Shown one piece after another: positions 1 through 4,911 of a DNA stretch of 11,030 nucleotides. The notes under the pieces are model-generated. The model saw only the letters and a program-made list of their open reading frames with translations, was not told where the DNA came from and did no database searches. The translations under genes were made by a program, and so were the position numbers. Source of the DNA: Candidatus Azambacteria bacterium (GTDB taxonomy: Bacteria > Patescibacteriota > Minisyncoccia > GWC2-36-17 > JACQAJ01); contig JACQAJ010000092.1 in the NCBI GenBank assembly GCA_016195045.1, positions 1 to 11,030 on the forward strand. Reading direction: 5' to 3'. Numbering within the stretch: position 1 is the stretch's first letter; each line of letters opens with the position of its first letter.

Positions 1-27
1 GCTTCACTGCATAGACTTACTCGTTAA

Positions 28-141
28 GAAGGAAAGTTCGCCAATGAAAACAAAAAATTTATCGATGAGGTAGATATATTTAAAACCAATCAATCTAATT
101 CCAAAACCCGTCTCAAGAAACTCGAGGAAATTTTGCACTAG
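28..141 (+). pseudogene. C-terminal tail of an unrecognised gene (remnant)
   Basis: The frame is open from just after a TAA at 25-27 to a TAG at 139-141. It encodes a charged, helix-prone tail ending in KTRLKKLEEILH. No ATG, GTG or TTG start lies in this frame, so it is either the end of a gene entering from the left or a dead fragment. The same frame before the TAA reads ASLHRLTR, so a single AAA-to-TAA change would explain the break. The last 18 codons occur again, in frame and with conservative N-to-H changes, at 780-836 beyond the toxin module. I do not recognise the family and assign no function. Confidence 0.4.
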
Positions 142-167
142 TTGGTAGTTGGTAGTTGGTAGTTGGT
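140..167 (+). repeat. Heptamer tandem array (AGTTGGT) x4
   Basis: There are four perfect head-to-tail copies of AGTTGGT, starting inside the TAG stop codon at 139-141. On the other strand the unit reads ACCAACT, so it shares the ACT core seen in the arrays before pilM, pilN, pilC and pilD. The matching place in the right-hand repeat (835-848) has only two copies. Confidence 0.9.
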
Positions 168-180
168 AGCCGAGATTAAA

Positions 181-203
181 CCATACAGGTTGAACCTGTA
201 TGG
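181..203. terminator. Hairpin CCATACAGG/CCTGTATGG
   Basis: A perfect 9-bp stem (181-189 with 195-203) encloses the loop TTGAA. It lies about 40 bp after the TAG at 139-141. No T-run follows on either side, so it may be a processing or stability hairpin rather than an intrinsic terminator. A second copy at 862-884 keeps the stem but has the loop CTCAA, and a degenerate relative lies at 952-974. Confidence 0.45.
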
Positions 204-312
204 TAGAGTGTGAGATTCGCCAAGGGTAGTTCTTGGCGGCTTGGAATGATAGGTGTGACGTGTAGTAAATTTTTTCTTGAAATTTTTTAGTGAGATGTTA
301 GGATTGATAAAT

Positions 313-525
313 ATGACTCAAGTTACTATATCAAAAATTGAATATTTAAGACTTAAAAAACAAGCGGGGGGTTACCAAAAACTCGTATCCCAGATTTTTG
401 AGTCAGCAATTAAAGATCCTCTTTATGAAGTAGTGGAAGATTTTCGTTCAACCAATCTTTATAGTCAGGATTTTTTGGCAGACTTAGAAGATGGATTGAG
501 AAAATCGTCTTATAAAAAGGTATGA
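313..525 (+). CDS. Antitoxin of a RelE/ParE-type toxin-antitoxin pair (probable)
   Basis: This 70-residue acidic-to-mixed protein is encoded directly upstream of a RelE-like toxin and overlaps it by four bases (ATGA). That arrangement is the main evidence for its role. Antitoxins of this class usually bind their own operator DNA through the N-terminus and wrap the toxin with a C-terminal helix. The early stretch (TQVTISKIEYLRLKKQ) resembles the short N-terminal strand of Phd/RelB/AbrB-like antitoxins, but I cannot fix the fold. I chose the ATG at 313 because AGGA at 300-303 gives a Shine-Dalgarno sequence with 9-nt spacing. A TTG at 277 would add 12 residues. No convincing promoter was found upstream. 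Expected partner and substrate: the toxin at 522-770. Confidence 0.72.
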   Translation: MTQVTISKIEYLRLKKQAGGYQKLVSQIFESAIKDPLYEVVEDFRSTNLYSQDFLADLEDGLRKSSYKKV

Positions 526-770
526 AATTAAAGGTGCTTCGTAATGATCTTATAGAATATCTTGTCTTTCATGGACTCGAAAAAAAGTGGAAGAAGGCAA
601 GCAGGCTTTTTGAAGAAAATATTAAACATCCTTCTCTTGAAACAGAACTCTTAGAACCGCATTGGCGTGGAATTTACTCTTTTCGGATTGATAAAAAATA
701 CCGTTCCTTATTTTTTATTAAAGATGGAATAGTAGAAGTATTTAAAATTACCAATCACTATAAGAAATAA
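522..770 (+). CDS. RelE/ParE superfamily toxin (mRNA-interferase-like)
   Basis: This 82-residue basic protein fits the small RelE/ParE/YafQ-type fold. Two N-terminal helices (about 1-30) are followed by HPSLETELLEPHWRGIYSFR and the strand-rich end IDKKYRSLFFIKDGIVEVFKI. It finishes in NHYKK, matching the family's common end motif (D/N)HY. The LEPHWRGIYSFRID..YR pattern with its conserved arginines is typical. Family members usually cleave ribosome-bound mRNA, and some (ParE) poison gyrase. The sequence does not settle which applies. The ATG overlaps the antitoxin stop, implying translational coupling, and AAGG lies very close upstream. The gene appears intact, at full length for the family. 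Confidence 0.85.
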   Translation: MKLKVLRNDLIEYLVFHGLEKKWKKASRLFEENIKHPSLETELLEPHWRGIYSFRIDKKYRSLFFIKDGIVEVFKITNHYKK

Positions 771-775
771 AACGC

Positions 776-918
776 TTAAACCCATCAATCTCATTCCAAA
801 ACCCGCCTCAAGAAACTCGAGGAAATTTTGCACTAGTTGGTAGTTGGTGGTCGAGATTAAACCATACAGGCTCAACCTGTATGGTAGAGTGTGAGATTCG
901 CCAAGGGCGGTTCCTTGG
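776..918 (+). repeat. Right direct repeat flanking the toxin-antitoxin module
   Basis: This is the second copy of the 80-236 segment, starting six bases after the toxin stop. It carries the last 18 codons of the same unrecognised tail (780-836, ending KTRLKKLEEILH then TAG), two AGTTGGT heptamers (835-848), the 9-bp hairpin at 862-884 and the CCAAGG/CCTTGG hairpin at 901-918. An in-frame TAA at 777-779 shows that it is only a fragment of that gene. Confidence 0.85.
862..884. terminator. Hairpin, second copy
   Basis: The 9-bp stem CCATACAGG/CCTGTATGG is identical to the one at 181-203, but the loop is CTCAA instead of TTGAA. Stem conservation with loop drift suggests that the folded form matters or is recently copied. 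No T-run follows. Confidence 0.45.
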
Positions 919-951
919 TAAACGAGGGAATTTTTAATTCTAAATTTTAAA

Positions 952-974
952 CCACAAAGGTTGAACCTATGTGG
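952..974. repeat. Degenerate third relative of the CCATACAGG hairpin
   Basis: CCACAAAGG (952-960), the loop TTGAA and CCTATGTGG (966-974) form the same 9-5-9 layout with one mismatch in the stem. It overlaps the first of two direct TGGGCCGACGAAG copies (972-984 and 992-1004). The stretch from 919 to 1020 holds no gene. Confidence 0.4.
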
Positions 975-1023
975 GCCGACGAAGTCAGTCTTGGGCCGAC
1001 GAAGGATGATTTGATGCGAAAAT

Positions 1024-1053
1024 TTGATTTTTTATCTTAACGTGTGCTATAAT
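1024..1053 (+). promoter_or_regulatory. Promoter-like sequence before the HicB-like remnant
   Basis: TTGATT (1024-1029), an 18-bp gap, then TATAAT (1048-1053) preceded by TGC, an extended -10 element. Transcription would start near 1060, only about 9 bases before the expected HicB start position at 1069. Confidence 0.5.
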
Positions 1054-1068
1054 TAAGCTAAGAAAAAT

Positions 1069-1305
1069 ATCATTCAATTTCACATTTATAAAAGTGATAC
1101 CCATTATTTGGCTCAAGGTGTTGATCTACCAGTAGTAACTCAAGGAAAAACTTTTGATGAACTGGCTTCAAATATTCAAGAGGCTGTCGAGTTGCAATTA
1201 GAGGGAGAGAATAAAAATCCCTCGGGGTTCAACTTCGTGATATTATCCACTATTCACAGTGTTCTTATTGTTGGAATATGTTATTATTGTTTTATAATTT
1301 TATAA
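1069..1305 (+). pseudogene. Damaged HicB-family antitoxin
   Basis: The frame from 1069 reads IIQFHIYKSDTHYLAQGVDL and continues PVVTQGKTFDELASNIQEAV then ELQLEGEN. This is the HicB N-terminal partial RNase-H-like fold: strand, HY.A.GV.LP...TQGKT..EL..NI.EA..L.LEGEN. The expected start codon position holds ATC (1069) followed by ATT, with no ATG. The first usable TTG, at 1108, would lose the first strand. After GENKNPS the sequence departs from the family and ends in a hydrophobic, membrane-like stretch that runs into the next gene's promoter. No HicA partner is visible within the window. I infer decay, though an ATT or ATC start read from the promoter at 1024-1053 remains possible. Confidence 0.6.
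1271..1298 (+). promoter_or_regulatory. Possible promoter for the GYAW repeat protein
   Basis: TTGGAA (1271-1276), a 16-bp gap, then TATAAT (1293-1298). A start near 1305 would leave only about 6 bases before the ATG at 1311. A second TATAAT at 1301-1306 is too close to that ATG to serve it. Confidence 0.35.
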
Positions 1306-1310
1306 TTAAT

Positions 1311-2066
1311 ATGAATCTTAATTTCAATAAAAAACAATTAATTATTTCTATATTACTATTGTTGGTCTTACTGATTTCTATTGGTAATAATAAATTTGAA
1401 TTGACAAAGATGGAATCCGTTCAGGCGTCTCATTTGGCTAATGTCTCTGGTTATGCTTGGGCCGATACGCCGCAGGCTAGTAATTCTACTCAAGGTATCG
1501 GCTGGGTTTCGTTTAATAGTAAGAACTGTGATTCAAATGATAACGGGACATCTGATCCTACAGCGCCAGCTGGTTGTCCGAAACAGGGATCTCCAATTTC
1601 TAATTATGGAGTTAATATTGACCCTTCTAGTCTCAAATTAGCTGGCTATGCTTGGTCAGAGGCCGCTGGTTGGATAAGTTTTCAGGAAACTTCCGGTTGT
1701 CCTGGAGGATCTTGCGGCGCGTCTTTTGTAAAAAAATCAGCTAATTTATATGAGATGCAAGGTTGGGCCAAGGTGTTATCAATGACTGATCCTCAGGCTG
1801 ACGGTTGGATTGCCTTGAATTGTAGTAATGCTTCTGGTGCAGGAGGGAATATTTGTTCGACCAGTCAATTCGGTGTGACTCTTAGTGTGACCGAAAAAGA
1901 AGGTGGAACTATGACTGGTTATGCTTGGGGTGGCGAGGTTATCGGTTGGGTAAGTTTTTCGGGCGATAAGTATAAAGTTACCACTTCAGCTTTTCCCTTT
2001 GTTCCTTCTGGCGGCGGCCCTGGTAAAATTTCACCTGTTTCTTCATGGAAAGAAGTAGCGCCATAA
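1311..2066 (+). CDS. Secreted GYAW/GWISF-repeat protein, probably surface-exposed
   Basis: This 251-residue protein has a lysine-containing N-terminus, a hydrophobic core (about 10-25) and a likely signal-peptidase site near SVQA/S (39-40). The mature part carries four repeat units: GYAW...GIGWVSF (47-68), GYAWSEAAGWISF (112-124), GWAK...DGWIAL (151-169) and GYAWGGEVIGWVSF (213-226). The first three are each followed by a cysteine pair (C73/C89, C130/C135, C171/C182), and units are linked by strand-like YGV or FGV segments. The tail is Gly/Pro-rich. I remember this repeat type from Parcubacterial secreted proteins, where its function is unknown. Its place next to the T4P genes suggests a cell-surface role, perhaps adhesion. 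ATG 1278 is an alternative start adding 11 residues, but it falls inside the promoter-like sequence. Confidence 0.7.
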   Translation: MNLNFNKKQLIISILLLLVLLISIGNNKFELTKMESVQASHLANVSGYAWADTPQASNSTQGIGWVSFNSKNCDSNDNGTSDPTAPAGCPKQGSPISNYGVNIDPSSLKLAGYAWSEAAGWISFQETSGCPGGSCGASFVKKSANLYEMQGWAKVLSMTDPQADGWIALNCSNASGAGGNICSTSQFGVTLSVTEKEGGTMTGYAWGGEVIGWVSFSGDKYKVTTSAFPFVPSGGGPGKISPVSSWKEVAP

Positions 2067-2074
2067 AAGTGAAA

Positions 2075-2164
2075 AATTAAAGGGCTTTGTTAAAATTTTC
2101 AAGCGCAAAGCGCGAACAAAATTTTATGACAAAATCTTTATCCCGCACTTGATGTGGGATCCAG
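2075..2164. repeat. Two-hairpin dispersed element, copy A
   Basis: It begins 8 bases after the repeat-protein stop. The first hairpin pairs TTTGT (2086-2090) and TAAAATTTT (2091-2099) with AAAATTTTA (2118-2126) and ACAAA (2129-2133). The second pairs ATCCCGCA (2140-2147) with TGTGGGAT (2153-2160). The same two-part sequence recurs at 6607-6720 behind pilB, where the second hairpin has a longer top. It looks like a small non-autonomous mobile or REP-type element that may also act as a 3'-end hairpin for the upstream mRNA. Confidence 0.75.
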
Positions 2165-2182
2165 TCATGAATTAAATCTGGC

Positions 2183-2201
2183 GCAGAGCCTTAAGCTCTG
2201 C
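2183..2201. repeat. Hairpin GCAGAGC/GCTCTGC
   Basis: A perfect 7-bp stem (2183-2189 with 2195-2201) with the loop CTTAA lies in the gene-free stretch before pilM. No T-run follows. Confidence 0.5.
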
Positions 2202-2205
2202 ACTA

Positions 2206-2248
2206 CAGTTTGTAACTATATTTTCCTTCGGAAAATCTAGACAAACTG
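2206..2248. repeat. Nested palindrome before pilM
   Basis: The outer arms CAGTTTGT (2206-2213) and ACAAACTG (2241-2248) enclose the inner hairpin ATTTTCC (2220-2226)/GGAAAAT (2230-2236). The spacers are AACTAT on the left and CTAG on the right. A further small palindrome around CGGG...CCCG (2256-2269) follows. Such stacked palindromes are typical of decayed REP/MITE sequences. Confidence 0.55.
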
Positions 2249-2294
2249 GGCGTTTCGGGTCAAGCCCGGCATGACAAGATAACTAAAAACTAAA

Positions 2295-2355
2295 AACTTT
2301 CAACTTTCAACTTTCAACTTTCAACTTTCAACTTTCAACTTTCAACTTTCAACTT
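2295..2355 (+). repeat. Heptamer tandem array (AACTTTC) x8 abutting the pilM start
   Basis: Eight perfect AACTTTC units (2295-2350) plus AACTT end three bases before the pilM ATG. Two AACTAAA units (2281-2294) precede them. No Shine-Dalgarno sequence is present, so the array occupies the whole ribosome-binding region. Copy number in a perfect array of this kind can change by slippage. Confidence 0.95.
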
Positions 2356-2358
2356 ACT

Positions 2359-3423
2359 ATGTGGCCATTTAATAAAAAACAATTTTTAGGTATTGATATC
2401 GGAACAGCTTCGATTAAATTAGTTCAACTTTCCAAGAAAGGTAATGGTTTTAAGTTGGATACTTACGGAGAATTTAAAGTTGATAATTATCTTGAATATG
2501 TAAAAAAAGAAAATGGAGTTTCCTATCTAAAATTAATTGATGAGGATATTGTGCGGATTATTAAATTTCTCTTAAAAGAATCCAAAGCTAAAAGCCGAAT
2601 TGCAACTATGTCTTTGCCGACCCTTTCGACTTTGACGACGACGATTAATCTTCCAGCTATGCCGAGCAATGAGCTGGAAACAGCAATTAATTTTGAAGCT
2701 CAAAAATATATTCCAATACCAATCGAAGAAGTTATTCTTGATCCACAGTTTATTAACACGGATGAGAAGACCGGCAATTTAGAAATTTTTGTGGCCGCTT
2801 TTCCCAAAGAATTAATTGATAATTATTCCCGAATTTCTAAATTAGCTGGCTTGAAATTGAAAGCTTTTGAGTTAGAGACTTATTCGCTAATTAGAGCCTT
2901 GATTTATCCAGCCAAAGACGCCATGGTTTTGTTGGATATTGGCGCTACTTCTTCCAATATTAGTATTATTGATAATGGTTTTATTCAAATCACCCATAAC
3001 CTAGACATTTCTGGGGCGATGATTACTGAAATGATCACTAATTCTCTGGGACTGGAAAAAAAACGGGCGGAAGAATTAAAAATTAAAGAGGGAATTATTG
3101 GCAAAGAAGGAGAAAAAGAAATCTCAAAAATTCTTGATCCCTTGATTAATTTCGTTATCAGTGAAGTTGAACGGGTGATTGATATTTATTCTAAAAAAAG
3201 CGGTCATGTTATAATAAAGATAATTCTTTTAGGTGGTTCAGCTAATATCAAGGGTCTCGCGGAAAGGTTTTCTGATAATCTTAAAATAGAAACTATTGTT
3301 GCTGATCCGTTTTCTAAAACTTATTATGTAGATTCTCTGGACAGCATCTTAAAAGAAATTGGCCCATCATTTTCCGTTGCGGTTGGATTAGCGATGAAAG
3401 AATTAATCACAGTCAAAAATTAG
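2359..3423 (+). CDS. pilM: Type IV pilus assembly protein PilM
   Basis: This 354-residue cytoplasmic actin-like (FtsA-fold) ATP-binding protein docks on the PilN cytoplasmic tail and links the alignment complex to the motors. The nucleotide-site motifs are clear: phosphate-1 GIDIGTASIK (11-20), phosphate-2 LLDIGATSSN (191-200) and the adenosine motif LLGGSANIKG (290-299). The FEAQKYIPIPIEE segment (112-124) is also typical of PilM. The length suits the family. It is the first gene of the T4P block, and pilN follows after 112 bp. No membrane segment or Shine-Dalgarno sequence is seen. The start follows the heptamer array directly, so translation may be sensitive to repeat number. MWPF before the phosphate-1 strand is a normal start context for CPR PilM (from memory). 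Confidence 0.93.
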   Translation: MWPFNKKQFLGIDIGTASIKLVQLSKKGNGFKLDTYGEFKVDNYLEYVKKENGVSYLKLIDEDIVRIIKFLLKESKAKSRIATMSLPTLSTLTTTINLPAMPSNELETAINFEAQKYIPIPIEEVILDPQFINTDEKTGNLEIFVAAFPKELIDNYSRISKLAGLKLKAFELETYSLIRALIYPAKDAMVLLDIGATSSNISIIDNGFIQITHNLDISGAMITEMITNSLGLEKKRAEELKIKEGIIGKEGEKEISKILDPLINFVISEVERVIDIYSKKSGHVIIKIILLGGSANIKGLAERFSDNLKIETIVADPFSKTYYVDSLDSILKEIGPSFSVAVGLAMKELITVKN

Positions 3424-3498
3424 CTTTTGGTTTATAACTTGTAGCTTTTAGGAATAATCAACCCTAAATCCACAATTTTTCCGATTTCAGTCCTAAGA

Positions 3499-3519
3499 AA
3501 CTATGAACTATGAACTATC
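3499..3519 (+). repeat. Heptamer array (AACTATG)2-AACTATC at the pilN 5' end
   Basis: There are three consecutive heptamers: AACTATG (3499-3505), AACTATG (3506-3512) and AACTATC (3513-3519). The ATG at 3503 is in frame with pilN, while the one at 3510 is in another frame. This array explains an apparent 11-residue N-terminal extension of pilN. Confidence 0.8.
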
Positions 3520-3535
3520 AGTTATAAGTTATCTT

Positions 3536-4048
3536 ATGGCTATTATTCCAGAATCAGAATCAGAATTTAATAGTTTTTTTTATAGGAATATTCCCTTGAT
3601 TACAATTATTGCAATTAACTGTCTTTTGATAGTAACTTTATCGTGGCCTCTTTATGAAAGTCAAAAGTTACAATTATCAAGAAATGATTTAAAATTAAAG
3701 ATTAAAAATCTTGAAAGTACTCCGGAATTTCAGAAAGTTATTGAATATAAGGATTTGAAGAATAAAAGGGATGAAATTCAAAAAATTAATCAAAGTAAAC
3801 TTTCAGTTTTCGCTATTTTGAGATTAATCGAGAATATTACTTTACCTCAGTTAGTTTTTAATCGATTTGCGATTAATGCGGAGCAGGGATCAGTTAATTT
3901 ATCTGGTACAGCGTCATCTTATGCCAGTTTAGCTCTTCAAATAGAGAATTTTGAACGAGAAAAAATGATTAAAAGTGTTGTCGTTAAAAATCCAACTCGT
4001 AACGAGAACAGTATCATAAATTTTAATCTCAATTTCGTGCTTAAGTAG
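3536..4048 (+). CDS. pilN: Type IV pilus assembly protein PilN
   Basis: This 170-residue bitopic protein has a short cytoplasmic N-terminus, MAIIPESESEF, matching the INLLP-like motif by which PilN binds PilM. One transmembrane helix follows (about 18-38), then a coiled-coil-prone stretch (about 42-95) and a small ferredoxin-like domain at the C-terminus with SVNLSGTASSYASLALQIEN. It is the inner-membrane partner of PilM and PilO. I chose the ATG at 3536 because the motif begins there. The upstream in-frame ATG at 3503 lies in heptamer-repeat DNA and would add an unlikely leader. No Shine-Dalgarno sequence is seen. The sequence is divergent, so the call rests on its layout and on its position between pilM and pilO. 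Confidence 0.82.
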   Translation: MAIIPESESEFNSFFYRNIPLITIIAINCLLIVTLSWPLYESQKLQLSRNDLKLKIKNLESTPEFQKVIEYKDLKNKRDEIQKINQSKLSVFAILRLIENITLPQLVFNRFAINAEQGSVNLSGTASSYASLALQIENFEREKMIKSVVVKNPTRNENSIINFNLNFVLK

Positions 4049-4080
4049 AATCTTATTGAGTCTTCCTAGACTTTTCTTGT

Positions 4081-4184
4081 GTCATTTTGAACAGGTTTTT
4101 CTATCATCCTGGGCGTAGGCGAAGGATCTTATTATTTTCTCCATTTCAAGATTCTTCGTCTCGCAGTTCAGGTCTCAAAATGAC
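4081..4184. mobile_element. MITE-like palindromic element between pilN and pilO
   Basis: The perfect 10-bp terminal inverted repeats GTCATTTTGA (4081-4090) and TCAAAATGAC (4175-4184) enclose an internal hairpin. Its arms are GAAGGATCTT (4121-4130) and AAGATTCTTC (4148-4157), with one G-T pair. The pattern resembles the common bacterial palindromes that begin GTCATTCTGA and carry GAAGGATCT/AGATTCTTC (known by pattern, not searched). It has no coding capacity. It separates pilN from pilO, which are usually adjacent or overlapping. Confidence 0.7.
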
Positions 4185-4245
4185 CAATTCTAATGACAAG
4201 CATGAATGGAATACTAAAAACATTCCTTAATTTTTAATTATGTTT

Positions 4246-4251
4246 TATAAT
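4246..4251 (+). promoter_or_regulatory. Possible -10 box upstream of pilO
   Basis: TATAAT at 4246-4251 lies 57 bp before the pilO start. No good -35 hexamer is seen at normal spacing (TTCCTT at 4223-4228 is weak). It is plausible because the palindromic element would otherwise split the operon. Confidence 0.3.
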
Positions 4252-4307
4252 GTATCTAATGAGTCGCCTGGTATGTTGAAGTTGGTTTATTTGAGGTTGT
4301 TAAAAAA

Positions 4308-4847
4308 ATGGATTCAAAGTTTTTAAATAATAAAAAACAAATTTTTTGTGGTATAATTATCATGGCTGTTTTGATTTTTTTCATTTTTAGAAATTACAAT
4401 AGTTTCTTTATTTTAAAGGCGGATGTTTTATTTGATGAATCTATTTATGCTGAAGAAACCAAAAATATTACTGATCTACAAAGTGATCTAAATAAAAAAG
4501 AATATGAAAGTTTAATCAAAGAAAAAGATTCTTTGAACATTTTAAACTACGAAGGGCAAGTTAAGTTTCTTCTGAAAGAAGTCGAAAAGATTACCAATGA
4601 TTCTGGTTTAACATTAAACAGTATTAATTTTAATTCTAAAATTAATGCTTCAGAGTCAAAGACTGAGGATGATTCAGTAAAATTTATCATGTTTAATGTA
4701 AATATATCAGGAACATATTTAGCCCTGAAAAATTGGCTGGTTAAAATTCACGAAATAAAGATAGCCAGTATTAATCGGATCAATTTTTCTATTTTAGATG
4801 ATCAAAAAATAGATTCCCAAGTAGAACTGAAGATGTATTATAAGTAG
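4308..4847 (+). CDS. pilO: Type IV pilus assembly protein PilO (divergent)
   Basis: This 179-residue bitopic membrane protein has a short basic cytoplasmic tail, a transmembrane helix (about 11-28), a charged coiled-coil region (about 45-95) and a C-terminal ferredoxin-like domain. That domain includes FLLKEVEKITNDSGLTLNSI and the strand-helix segment FNVNISGTYLALKNWLVKIH. These features and its position between pilN and pilB support PilO, which pairs with PilN to form the periplasm-facing alignment subcomplex. GAGG at 4293-4296 gives a weak Shine-Dalgarno sequence at 11-nt spacing. Identity at the residue level is low, so an unrelated PilN-like paralogue cannot be excluded. Confidence 0.75.
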   Translation: MDSKFLNNKKQIFCGIIIMAVLIFFIFRNYNSFFILKADVLFDESIYAEETKNITDLQSDLNKKEYESLIKEKDSLNILNYEGQVKFLLKEVEKITNDSGLTLNSINFNSKINASESKTEDDSVKFIMFNVNISGTYLALKNWLVKIHEIKIASINRINFSILDDQKIDSQVELKMYYK

Positions 4848-4911
4848 TTGGCTGGCTGTAATATATTAAAAATTTAAATTAAATAAAGGCAAGAAGTTTT
4901 AAGCTAAAATA

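Larger units (their letters stand above)
80..236 (+). repeat. Left direct repeat flanking the toxin-antitoxin module
   Basis: This segment contains the last codons of the upstream tail, its TAG stop, four AGTTGGT heptamers (140-167), a hairpin (181-203) and a second hairpin (218-238). The same order and nearly the same bases recur at 776-918. The length difference of 14 nt equals the two extra heptamers here, because the other small indels cancel. The two copies bracket the antitoxin/toxin pair in direct orientation. Confidence 0.85.

Noticed and set aside
181..203. Riboswitch or attenuator before the toxin module
   Set aside because: It is a simple hairpin without a conserved aptamer pattern, and it also occurs after the module as part of the flanking repeat.
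522..770. A specific assignment to HigB, YafQ, YoeB or ParE
   Set aside because: The superfamily pattern is clear but the sequence does not separate these subtypes without a profile search.
1441..1641. An open frame of 66 codons on the + strand
   Set aside because: It lies wholly inside the GYAW repeat gene in another frame, has a low-complexity composition, and shows no family motif or start context.
2281..2355. CRISPR array
   Set aside because: The units are 7 bp with no spacers, and no cas genes are present.
3503..3535. The pilN start at ATG 3503
   Set aside because: The extra 11 residues come from AACTATG repeat units. The PilM-binding motif begins directly after the ATG at 3536.
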